The notes beneath the pieces were generated by a model that was given only the letters and a program-made list of their open reading frames with translations, was not told the DNA's origin and did not search any database. Shown here piece after piece: positions 32,972 through 41,520 of a stretch of 64,000 bases of DNA. The position numbers were made by a program, and so were the translations under genes. The first letter of the stretch is position 1. Every line of letters begins with the position of its first letter. The stretch lies in the NCBI GenBank assembly GCA_023430315.1, contig JAEZAW010000143.1, forward strand, positions 12,568 through 76,567, read 5' to 3'. Source of the DNA: Pseudomonadota bacterium. GTDB lineage: Bacteria; Pseudomonadota; Alphaproteobacteria; Rhizobiales; Hyphomicrobiaceae.

Positions 32972-34738
32972 TCACGCTGACAGTAGCTCTCGATAGAGGC
33001 CGGAGCGCGCCGCGAGCTCTGCGGACGAGCCATCCTGGAGCAGGCGACCACCTCCGATCACCAGGATGCGGTCGAATTGTCGAACCGTTGAGATCCTGTG
33101 TGCGATAGCGATCACCGTCCGCCCTCGCATCAGGCGCGCAAGAGCTTCGCGGACGGCCTCCTCGGATTTCGTATCCAGGGCTGATGTGGCCTCGTCGAGC
33201 AGCAGCAGGGGCGCATCCTTCAGGAAGGCCCGCGCGAGCGCTATGCGCTGCCGCTGACCGCCAGAGAGACGGGCACCGCGATCGCCGACCAATGTGTCGA
33301 GGCCAAGCGGCAGGTCGTTGATGAAGTCGCAGCGCGCGGCTGCTGCTGCTTCACGCACCTGCTCATCGGTGGCGTCGGGCCGGGCGTACCGTATGTTCTC
33401 CTTGAGCGATCGGTGAAAAAGGGACGTATCCTGCGGCACGACGGCAATGGCGTCTCGCAGAGACTGCTGTGTCACTGTCGTGATGTCCTGGCCGCCGATC
33501 AGGATGCGGCCGCCATCGACGTCGTAGAAGCGCTGAAGAAGGGCGAAGATCGAGGTCTTGCCGCCGCCGGACGGACCGACGAGCCCGACCTTCTGGCCCG
33601 CCTTGATCTCGAAGTCCAAGTTGTCGAAGAGCTGCGGGCAGTCGGGATAGGCAAAGTCCACTTGATCGAAGCGGACGCTGATGCCTGCCGGCACCAGCGG
33701 CCGCGCGGCTGGATGGTCGCGCATCTCGTGCGGCACGAGCAGCTTCTGCAGCGCCTCGGAGAAGCGCGCCGTGTGCTGCGTCACATCGACAAGGGCGATG
33801 GCGAGGTCACGTGTCGCATGAAGAACCGACAAACCGAGCGTGCAGACCAGGATCACGTCGCCGGTCGTCGCTTGGCCATGCTGCCAGAGTAGAAGCGCCC
33901 ACGCGAGCAGGCCGATAGTCAGGACGACAGTCACGACGGCGTGCGCGATGCGCAGATACTCGAGGTAGCGCAGACTCCGCTCGCGCGCGGCCATTTCCCG
34001 CTTCACAGTCCTATCGAAGCGGCGATACTCGCGCGTCATGCCGCCGAATGCCTTGACGATAGCGACGTTGCCGACGACGTCCGTGAGCTCACCGTCGACG
34101 GTTGCAGCGTGGTGTGCGAAGGCGTGATGCAGCGTCGTACCGGCCGCAGCCCAGCGGAACATGACGACGATCACAATTCCGGCGACAACGATCAGAGCTG
34201 CAGCCATTCCGAGACTTACCGTTCCGACAAGCACGATGGCGCATAACGTTGCGAGGCATGGAGGCAGGACGTTCCATGCGAGCATATTCTCGACCGTGAA
34301 CATGGCTTGTGAGGCGGCGCTGACGCGGGACGTCAGCGTACCGGGCGAGGCGCCTGCAAAATAGCTCGGTGCGTGCCCCATGAGATGGCGAAAGAGGTCG
34401 CGGCGCACGTCGCCGGTCACTTTCACGAACGTACGGTTGGCAATCCAGGTGGCGATGCGCCACAGGAAATTGTCGCCGGCGATGAAGGCAACGAGCAGCG
34501 TGAAAGCCATCCACACGCCGACGGCAGCGGTGCTTGGATTGGACAACGCGTCGACCATCAGCTTCACGGCATACTGGGTGAAGATCGAGCACATGACGGC
34601 CGCAATGACCGCGACGAGAATGACGGCGTGGGCTTTGCGCCGGCCGAGAGCGTAGCGCATGAAGAAAGCCGCTGGGCGACCGGCATATCCCGCAAGATCG
34701 TCCACGGCTGCGGCTCCGCTGGTTGAGCGCTGCTTCAT
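32972..34738 (-). CDS. MsbA-like ABC exporter (fused membrane and ATPase domains)
   Basis: This 588-residue half-exporter works as a homodimer in the inner membrane. Six TM helices lie in residues 30-310. The ATPase domain has Walker A GPSGGGKT (388-395), signature LSGGQ (491-495), Walker B LLLLDEATS (from 511) and the switch His in AIAHRIS. The class exports lipids, drugs or glycans. It follows an MFS gene by 16 bases and is likely co-transcribed with it. The substrate is unknown. Confidence 0.93.
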   Translation of the reverse strand: MKQRSTSGAAAVDDLAGYAGRPAAFFMRYALGRRKAHAVILVAVIAAVMCSIFTQYAVKLMVDALSNPSTAAVGVWMAFTLLVAFIAGDNFLWRIATWIANRTFVKVTGDVRRDLFRHLMGHAPSYFAGASPGTLTSRVSAASQAMFTVENMLAWNVLPPCLATLCAIVLVGTVSLGMAAALIVVAGIVIVVMFRWAAAGTTLHHAFAHHAATVDGELTDVVGNVAIVKAFGGMTREYRRFDRTVKREMAARERSLRYLEYLRIAHAVVTVVLTIGLLAWALLLWQHGQATTGDVILVCTLGLSVLHATRDLAIALVDVTQHTARFSEALQKLLVPHEMRDHPAARPLVPAGISVRFDQVDFAYPDCPQLFDNLDFEIKAGQKVGLVGPSGGGKTSIFALLQRFYDVDGGRILIGGQDITTVTQQSLRDAIAVVPQDTSLFHRSLKENIRYARPDATDEQVREAAAAARCDFINDLPLGLDTLVGDRGARLSGGQRQRIALARAFLKDAPLLLLDEATSALDTKSEEAVREALARLMRGRTVIAIAHRISTVRQFDRILVIGGGRLLQDGSSAELAARSGLYRELLSA

Positions 34739-34754
34739 TTCAAACGCAGCTCCG

Positions 34755-35963
34755 TCAGTTCAGTTCATTTTCCGGGGCGGTCTCGGGCATCGCGGCGAGC
34801 ACAGCTATGAACGCTGCAACCGCCGCGATGGCCAGGCCGAGGAACGCAACCGGCGCCCCGAACCGCGTGGCTAGATAACCGGCTACGGTCGTGCTCAAGG
34901 CAGCGCCAATGCCGGTTGCACTGGCCGTGATGCCCTGGGTCAGATTGAAGCGCCCGGTGCCGCGCGAGATATCGGCAAGCGAGAGCGGGACCAGAACACC
35001 GAGGACGGCGGCGCAAATGCCGTCGAGTACCTGCGCGGCGACCACGATCGTGGGGTCGTTCGTCGTCGCGAGCAGCACTGCCCGAGCCGGAAGCGCGGCG
35101 AAGCCGACGAGCAGGAGCGGGCGACGTCCCTTCTCCACGGCGAGCCGACCCACGGCCGGCGCCATCAGCGCCACGATCGCTTGTGGAACGATGATGCAGA
35201 GCGCAATCAGGACGCTGGCCCATTCGCCGGCGCGTACCGTCATCTCGGTGCCGACGAGCGGCAACATGGCGGCGTTGGCGGCATGGAAGAGAAAGATGCA
35301 CAGCGTCAGAATGATCAGCGAGCGGTTGCGCAGCAATGCGCCGATCTCGATGGGTGAGCCGTCGGACTGACGCGCAAGACCACCATCTGCACGTACCGGA
35401 TCGATCTCTCGCGCGCTGATCTGGGACAGCGCAATGATCGTTGGGATGGCGAGCACCGCAGTGACGAAAAATACGGCCTGCGGCGAGATCGCGTAGCCGA
35501 TGGCGCCCATTGCTCCCGCGGCAACGCCATTGCCGATAGATCCGAAGCGCGCGTTGCGGCCGAGCCGCGGGCCGACGGCAGCGTGGCCGACGAGACCGAG
35601 CGTAATCGCGGCGATCGCCGGTCCAAGAACAGAGCTCGAGGCAACGTGCAGGAGTTTTGCCGCCAGAATACCGAGAAAGTTCGGTGCGATCGCGATGAGC
35701 AGAGCACTCACGCCGATACCGGCGACGGCCACCATCGCAGCGGCACGCTTCGACGGCACGGCGTCGACGAGCCATCCGCCCGGTAATTGGCTCAGCAGGC
35801 CGGCAAGACTCCCGATTGCCAAGACGAGACCGATGTCGGCCTGATTCCACTTCTGCGTCGTGAGGTAGATCGCGAGGAATGGGCCGAAGCCTGTCTGTAT
35901 ATCGGCCACCAGAAAAGTGAACCAGTCGAGGCCGCGCTCGCTCTTTGAGGAAGCAGGGGGCAC
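34755..35963 (-). CDS. Major facilitator superfamily transporter
   Basis: This 402-residue secondary transporter has about twelve hydrophobic helices and the MFS loop-2 pattern LLSQLPGGWLVDAVPSKRAA (about residues 54-73). It starts with GTG at 35963. The pattern is closest to drug-efflux or sugar-type MFS proteins, but no substrate motif is seen. Its position upstream of an ABC exporter suggests an export unit. Confidence 0.9.
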   Translation of the reverse strand: MPPASSKSERGLDWFTFLVADIQTGFGPFLAIYLTTQKWNQADIGLVLAIGSLAGLLSQLPGGWLVDAVPSKRAAAMVAVAGIGVSALLIAIAPNFLGILAAKLLHVASSSVLGPAIAAITLGLVGHAAVGPRLGRNARFGSIGNGVAAGAMGAIGYAISPQAVFFVTAVLAIPTIIALSQISAREIDPVRADGGLARQSDGSPIEIGALLRNRSLIILTLCIFLFHAANAAMLPLVGTEMTVRAGEWASVLIALCIIVPQAIVALMAPAVGRLAVEKGRRPLLLVGFAALPARAVLLATTNDPTIVVAAQVLDGICAAVLGVLVPLSLADISRGTGRFNLTQGITASATGIGAALSTTVAGYLATRFGAPVAFLGLAIAAVAAFIAVLAAMPETAPENELN

Positions 35964-36048
35964 CGGCGCCTCTCGGGAGCACCTGGAGGGGGAGAAGACA
36001 TGTGCGAGCCGAACGCGTGGTCTGCATCGTGGTTCCGCCGAGCTACCC

Positions 36049-36453
36049 TCAGTCGCGCGGCGCTGTCTCTGCTTTCACGATGTAGGGTGGCTCACCGGCG
36101 GTGTAGTCGCGTGCAGCCTGAATCTGCTCGCCGGAGACTTCGACCAAGATCCTGCTGTCAGCAAACCGGAAAGCTGCCCGCTCGACGGCGATCTTGCGTG
36201 TTCCAATTCCGAGAAAGCCGCCGAATTCCACGACAAAGGCATGTACCTGCCCGTCGCCATCGATGAGTACATCGATGATGCGTCCGCGCTCGACGCCCTT
36301 GGGTGGCGTCACGTCCCGGCCGAGAACGCTCGCGAGCCGGGCCTGGAATTGGACGGGTTCCGGCTGGCTCTGGGCCGCACCGGAGTGAGTGAAGATCGCT
36401 GCGGTTACAATGGCAGCACATACGGATCGTGCGACGAATGGGAGCTCGGTCAT
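36049..36453 (-). CDS. Secreted PRC-barrel domain protein
   Basis: This 134-residue protein has a signal peptide (about 1-28) and a beta-rich domain with LGRDVTPPKGVERGRIIDVLIDGDGQVHAFVVEFGGFLGIGTRKIAV-like order, which is the PRC-barrel fold. The ATG at 36453 has an ideal GGGAGG site; a TTG at 36468 is less likely. Secreted PRC-barrel proteins are common and poorly understood in Rhizobiales. It is divergent from the glycosyltransferase gene. Confidence 0.8.
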   Translation of the reverse strand: MTELPFVARSVCAAIVTAAIFTHSGAAQSQPEPVQFQARLASVLGRDVTPPKGVERGRIIDVLIDGDGQVHAFVVEFGGFLGIGTRKIAVERAAFRFADSRILVEVSGEQIQAARDYTAGEPPYIVKAETAPRD

Positions 36454-36866
36454 TTTCACCTCCCGCAAAGCGGCCTATTCGCACGGCTCACGGAGCAACG
36501 ACCGAATCGATTGGGCGGTTCCCGCGTCCGAGGAATTTTCGTGCCCATCGCTCGTGGCGATCGAAGGGCCGTTGCGGGGCGATGAGATGGCTGCGCGCTT
36601 CGAGAAAGCAGATGTGGTTTTCGAGCAAATAAGACAAGTAATGCAAGGCGATGCGGCATGCTGCCTCATGATGCGGCAGACAGCCCTGTATTCGCGGGCC
36701 CCCCGTCGCTTGCGAACATCATGTCGCGAGAAGTGATCGTGCGTTGCCGCGGAACCGCCCGCGTTACACAGCGTTATTCGCGAGGATCTCAGACTGCGGA
36801 CGGCGTTTGGCATCGCGGTCCCAGGTCGCATGGCCTGTGCGAAATCGAAACGGAGCAACGCACCCT
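36454..36866. other. Divergent promoter region between PRC-barrel gene and glycosyltransferase
   Basis: These 413 bases have no gene I can support. They should contain the promoters of both flanking genes. No repeat or palindrome stands out. Confidence 0.55.
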
Positions 36867-37961
36867 ATGAAGATTGCCCAGGTAGCTCCTTTGATGGAGA
36901 GCGTACCCCCGCGGCTCTACGGTGGCAGCGAGAGAATCGTTTCCTACCTCACCGAGGCGCTGGTGGCAGAAGGGCACGACGTGACGCTCTTTGCCAGTGG
37001 CGACTCGATCACGGCAGCAAAACTCGATGCGTGCAGCCCGCAGGCACTCCGGCTGTGTCACGGTGTGCTCGACCCCATCCCGCACTACATGATGATGCTC
37101 GACAAGGTGCGGCGGCGCGCGCACGAGTTCGACATCATCCATTTCCATATCGACCAGTTCCAGTATCCACTCTTCCGTGATCTCAGTCATCGCGCCGTCA
37201 CGACCCTGCACGGACGTCAGGATCTGCCGGATCTCTACCCGCTCTATATGCACTTCAAGGAAATGCCGCTCATTTCCATCTCGAATGCACAGCGCGCGCC
37301 GGTACCGGATGCTTCATTCGTCGCGACCGTGCAGCATGGGCTGCCCGTCGATCTCTTGCCGCGTTCGCTACACAGCCAGGGCGGCTACCTCGCCTTCCTT
37401 GGCAGGATCTCACCCGAAAAAAGGGCCGACCGCGCGATCCGCATTGCGCGCGCCGTTGGCCTGCCGCTGAAGATCGCCGCCAAAGTGGACAAGGTCGACA
37501 CCGAATACTTCCGCGAGAAGATCGAGCCGATGCTCGCCTCGGCGGATGTCGAATTCGTCGGCGAGATCAACGAGCGTCAGAAGGCGCGTTTCCTCGGCGA
37601 TGCCCGCGCACTTCTCTTTCCGATCGACTGGCCGGAGCCGTTCGGTCTTGTCATGATCGAAGCCATGGCGTGCGGCACACCGGTACTGGCCTTCAAGCGC
37701 GGCTCCGTGCCCGAGGTCATCGAAGATGGCGTAACCGGCTTCATCGTAGAGGATGAGGACGAAGCCGTCCGCAAGATGGGCGCGCTGCTTGCCCTCGACC
37801 GGGCTGCCGTGCGTCGGCGTTTCGAGACGCGCTTCACCGCCGAGCGCATGGCCAAGGACTACGTCAAGGTCTACAAGAAACTGCTGGCCGAGACCGATCC
37901 TCTGCAGAGGGGGCGGCCGATGCTTGTGAATGGCAACTTGGCCGTTCAAGAGCTCACCTAG
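36867..37961 (+). CDS. Glycosyltransferase family 4 protein
   Basis: This 364-residue GT-B enzyme starts MKIAQVAPLMESVPPRLYGG. The GGSERIVSYLTEAL segment binds the acceptor side. The C-terminal nucleotide-sugar site shows as EPFGLVMIEAMACGTPV (about residues 257-273), with an E-x7-E pair. The ATG at 36867 fits the fold start. It is followed after 56 bases by a glycogen-debranching-type gene, so the pair probably acts on an alpha-glucan or related sugar. The exact reaction is unknown. Confidence 0.88.
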   Translation: MKIAQVAPLMESVPPRLYGGSERIVSYLTEALVAEGHDVTLFASGDSITAAKLDACSPQALRLCHGVLDPIPHYMMMLDKVRRRAHEFDIIHFHIDQFQYPLFRDLSHRAVTTLHGRQDLPDLYPLYMHFKEMPLISISNAQRAPVPDASFVATVQHGLPVDLLPRSLHSQGGYLAFLGRISPEKRADRAIRIARAVGLPLKIAAKVDKVDTEYFREKIEPMLASADVEFVGEINERQKARFLGDARALLFPIDWPEPFGLVMIEAMACGTPVLAFKRGSVPEVIEDGVTGFIVEDEDEAVRKMGALLALDRAAVRRRFETRFTAERMAKDYVKVYKKLLAETDPLQRGRPMLVNGNLAVQELT

Positions 37962-38017
37962 CGTGAGACGGCCCGGGCGCGGGGCTCGGGCCGCCACCAG
38001 GCAACGGGAAAGCAGGC

Positions 38018-40222
38018 ATGGCGGATCGTCTTTCGCAGCGCGCGAGCGAAGTCGCGCCTATATCCATCGAGACGCCGTTCTACATTCCCGCGACCGACGC
38101 GCCGGCGCGCCCGCGGCGAACGCTGAAGAAGAACGACACCTTTGCGGTGTTCGACAGTCACGGCGATATCGGCGCCAGCATCGGCGGCCAGGATGGTCTC
38201 TTCCATTGCGACACGCGCTATCTGTCCCATCTCGAGCTGCTGATCAGCGGTTCGAGACCGCTCCTGCTTCATTCGGCAATGCGGGACGACAACCTCAACT
38301 ACTATGTCGACCTGACCAACCCGGACATCTACGTCGACCGTAAGATCGTGATGCTCAAGGACACGATCCATGTGTCCCGCACGATCTATCTCAAGGATGG
38401 TTCGCTGCGCGAGCGGATCGCACTGACCAATCACGGCTGTGAGCGCGTCAAATTTTCTCTCTCGATCCTGTTCGGGAGCGACTTCGCGGACATTTTCGAA
38501 GTGCGCGGCATCAAGCGTGAGAGGCGCGGCACGTCCTCCATCGATGCCAGTCGATCGCCGCTGGTAGATCTGCACTATCAGGGGCTCGATATGGCTCCTC
38601 GTACGACGACACTCCAGTTTGAACCCATACCGACCTTGCTGCAGGACAGCGTCGCGAAGTACGACATCGATCTGGCTCCGCACGAGAAGACGGCGATCTT
38701 CGTTTCCGTCGCGAGCGGCGAGCGTCTGCCGGGGCCAGCGGAATCCTTCTTTCGAGGGCTCACGCGGCTCCATCGCGCGCAACAGGTGTCTATGCGGGGG
38801 ACGGCGTCGGTCGAAACGTCGAACTCCGTCGTCAACGAGATCCTCTGCCGCTCGATGGCGGACGTCTACATGCTGATGACCGAGACCGAGGACGGCCCGT
38901 ATCCCTATGCGGGCATTCCCTGGTATTCGACCACGTTCGGCCGCGACGGCATCATAACGGCAATGAACATGCTGTGGGTGGACCCCACGATTGCCGCCGG
39001 GGTGCTGCGACGTCTCGCGCGTCTGCAAGCCGATCAGCAGGATCCGCTCACCGACGCGGCACCCGGTAAGATCGTTCACGAGATGCGCGGTGGCGAGATG
39101 GCGGCGCTCGGCGAGGTGCCATTTCACCAGTACTATGGAACGGTCGATGCCACGCCACTGTTCGTGATGCTTGCCGGCCAGTACGTGGAGCGTACGTCGG
39201 ACTGGTCGCTGATCCGGCAGCTATGGCCATCGATCGAAGCCGCTCTCGCGTGGATCGATCGCTTCGGCGACATGGATGGCGACGGCTTCATCGAATATGC
39301 GCGCGGTTCGGAAACGGGTCTGACCAATCAGGGCTGGAAGGATTCCCACGATTCGATCTCTCACGCGGACGGAGCGCTCGCCACCGGGCCGATCGCGCTC
39401 GTCGAGGAGCAGGCTTATGTATTTGCTGCGCGGCGAGCCGCCGCAATGTGCGCGCGTCGGCTAGGTCTAATAGAACGCTCGGAGATCCTGGAGTCGCAGG
39501 CCGCAGCCCTGCGCCGACAATTCGAAGAGACGTTCTGGTGTCCTGAACTCGAGTTCTACGGTCTTGCACTCGACGGGGAAAAGCGTCTTTGCCGCGTGCG
39601 CTCCAGCAACGTCGGTCACGCACTGTTCTGCGGCATCGTCGCGCCGGATCGCGCAATAGCATCTGCAACAGCGCTGATGCGGAGTGACTTCTTCTCTGGT
39701 TGGGGTGTGCGAACGCTCGCTTACGGCGAGGAGCGCTACAACCCGATGTCGTACCACAATGGCTCTGTATGGCCGCACGACAACGCCATACTCGCCGCAG
39801 GGCTCGCACGCTACGGCGTCAAAAGTGGAGCTGCCGCGATCTTCGATGCGGGAATGCGCGCGGCAGCCTATATGGACGACCGCCGTATCCCGGAGCTCTA
39901 CTGTGGCTTTCGGCGTCGCCGCGGACGCGGTCCAGTGCTCTATCCCGCGGCCTGCTCGCCTCAGGCCTGGTCGGCGAGCGCGCCGTTCTCGATGATCCAG
40001 TCGCTGCTGGGGTTAGAGTTTCACACGGAGACGCGGGAGCTGCGCCTCAACAATCCAGTTCTTCCTGCCTCCATTGGCAGCATCCGGCTGCGTAACGTGC
40101 GCCTCGGCGATAGCGTCGCCGACTTCATCGTGCGTGCGTCATCGAGTTCGCCGACGCTGGAGGTGGTTCGAACGGAGGGCGATATCCGCATTAGTATCGT
40201 CTTCGGAACGCCCAATATTTGA
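38018..40222 (+). CDS. Glycogen debranching-type enzyme (amylo-alpha-1,6-glucosidase family)
   Basis: The 734 residues have an N-terminal beta domain of the bacterial glycogen-debranching N-terminal type (about 40-230, with GLFHCDTRYLSHLELLI). An (alpha/alpha)6 catalytic domain follows, with PWYSTTFGRDGI, NQGWKDSHDSI and YNPMSYHNGSVWPHDN near residue 574, where acidic catalytic residues lie. Related proteins cleave alpha-1,6 branches in glycogen or similar glucans. It forms a likely operon with the glycosyltransferase and is followed by a strong terminator. Confidence 0.88.
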   Translation: MADRLSQRASEVAPISIETPFYIPATDAPARPRRTLKKNDTFAVFDSHGDIGASIGGQDGLFHCDTRYLSHLELLISGSRPLLLHSAMRDDNLNYYVDLTNPDIYVDRKIVMLKDTIHVSRTIYLKDGSLRERIALTNHGCERVKFSLSILFGSDFADIFEVRGIKRERRGTSSIDASRSPLVDLHYQGLDMAPRTTTLQFEPIPTLLQDSVAKYDIDLAPHEKTAIFVSVASGERLPGPAESFFRGLTRLHRAQQVSMRGTASVETSNSVVNEILCRSMADVYMLMTETEDGPYPYAGIPWYSTTFGRDGIITAMNMLWVDPTIAAGVLRRLARLQADQQDPLTDAAPGKIVHEMRGGEMAALGEVPFHQYYGTVDATPLFVMLAGQYVERTSDWSLIRQLWPSIEAALAWIDRFGDMDGDGFIEYARGSETGLTNQGWKDSHDSISHADGALATGPIALVEEQAYVFAARRAAAMCARRLGLIERSEILESQAAALRRQFEETFWCPELEFYGLALDGEKRLCRVRSSNVGHALFCGIVAPDRAIASATALMRSDFFSGWGVRTLAYGEERYNPMSYHNGSVWPHDNAILAAGLARYGVKSGAAAIFDAGMRAAAYMDDRRIPELYCGFRRRRGRGPVLYPAACSPQAWSASAPFSMIQSLLGLEFHTETRELRLNNPVLPASIGSIRLRNVRLGDSVADFIVRASSSSPTLEVVRTEGDIRISIVFGTPNI

Positions 40223-40307
40223 GCAGGCAACTGAAAATCTGGGCGGAACTAAAGCTCATCCCCGATGTTGCGCTTAGGTCGACAGTGGACCGGACTGTCG
40301 GCCGTTT

Positions 40308-40349
40308 CCCGGCGAGCGACGCCACGAAAGCGCTCGCCGGGCTTATTTT
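40308..40349 (+). terminator. Rho-independent terminator after the debranching gene
   Basis: CCCGGCGAGCG (40308-40318) pairs perfectly with CGCTCGCCGGG (40331-40341) around a 12-base loop, followed by CTTATTTT. It lies 86 bases past the stop. It may also serve the convergent minus-strand gene. Confidence 0.8.
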
Positions 40350-40362
40350 GGCTCGTCGCTAG

Positions 40363-41490
40363 TTAATTTCTTTTCTCTTCGGTTTGAAGCACAGGCCGGA
40401 GGAAATTTCCGGTGCGCATGGACGGGTGTGCGCGCTGATACTGGACCGGGAAGGTCGCCTCGGCGCCGAGTTCGGCGGCTGCGTGCCAGGGCCAGCGTGG
40501 ATTGTAGAGCATGCCCCGGCCGAGCGCGACGAGATCGGCTTTACCTTCGCCAATGATCGCTTCGGCTTGGCGCGGCTCCGTGATGAGGCCGACTGCCATC
40601 GTCGGGATGCCGGCATCGCGCCGAATGCGCTCCGCAAACGGCACCTGATACCCCGGTCCGATGGGAATGTGCTGCTCAGGCACGGTGCCGCCGCTTGACG
40701 CCGTCACGTAGTCGCAACCGTGGGCCTTCAGCTCAGTCGCGAGGGCGACGCTGTCCTCGATGTCCCAACCGCCCGGCGCCCAGTCCGTCGCTGAGACCCG
40801 CACGCCGACGGGCTTATGCTGCGGGAATGCGGCGCGCACAGCGCCGAACACCTCGAGCACGAATCGCATCCGCTTCTGCAGAGAGCCGCCGTAGATGTCC
40901 TTGCGTTGGTTGCTGAGCGGCGAGAGGAAATTGTGCAGCAGGTAGCCGTGCGCCGCGTGGATCTCAACAAGGTCGAGACCGAGCGCGTCGGCGCGACGGG
41001 CCGCGTTCGCGAACTCGCTGACGAGCTCGGCAATCTCCTCGATCGTGAAGGGTACAGGGGGCGTGCGTCCGGGATAACCGATCGCGTCAGGCCCTCTGAT
41101 CTGCCACCCGCCAGCATCGACAGGAATTTCGCGCTGGCGCTCCCACGCGACCGTCACTGAGCCCTTGCGGCCGGCGTGCTGCAGCTGGATGCCCAGGCGT
41201 GCGCTTCCTTGCGAGCGGCAGAACGCGAGTATGGGCGCGAGCGCCTCGGCATGAGCATCCGACCACAGGCCGAGATCGCCGGGGCTGAAGCGCGCGTCTC
41301 GCACGACGCTCGTGGCCTCGATGATGAGCAGGCCGGCTCCGGACACCGAGAGATGGCCGAGATGCATCCGATGCCACTCGGTGGCAAGACCCTCGTGCGC
41401 CGAATACTGCGCCATCGGCGAGACGACAATCCGGTTCGGAAGTTCGATCTCGCGGAGTCGAAAGGGCGAGAAGAGGCTTGATGAGGACAT
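40363..41490 (-). CDS. NADH:flavin oxidoreductase of the old yellow enzyme family (YqjM-like)
   Basis: This 375-residue FMN enzyme reduces activated alkenes or related compounds. The barrel shows NRIVVSPMAQYSAHEG, HAAHGYLLHNFLSP and LSNQRKDIYGGS, which are classic for the family. The YqjM active-site Cys position (SPMCxY) is Ala here (A27). It is the last gene of the large minus-strand catabolic locus, 30 bases downstream of the CoA-transferase stop. The substrate is probably an alpha,beta-unsaturated intermediate of that pathway. Confidence 0.92.
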   Translation of the reverse strand: MSSSSLFSPFRLREIELPNRIVVSPMAQYSAHEGLATEWHRMHLGHLSVSGAGLLIIEATSVVRDARFSPGDLGLWSDAHAEALAPILAFCRSQGSARLGIQLQHAGRKGSVTVAWERQREIPVDAGGWQIRGPDAIGYPGRTPPVPFTIEEIAELVSEFANAARRADALGLDLVEIHAAHGYLLHNFLSPLSNQRKDIYGGSLQKRMRFVLEVFGAVRAAFPQHKPVGVRVSATDWAPGGWDIEDSVALATELKAHGCDYVTASSGGTVPEQHIPIGPGYQVPFAERIRRDAGIPTMAVGLITEPRQAEAIIGEGKADLVALGRGMLYNPRWPWHAAAELGAEATFPVQYQRAHPSMRTGNFLRPVLQTEEKRN

Positions 41491-41520
41491 GGCTGCAGTC
41501 GCTTGAGGTTGGAGACGACG

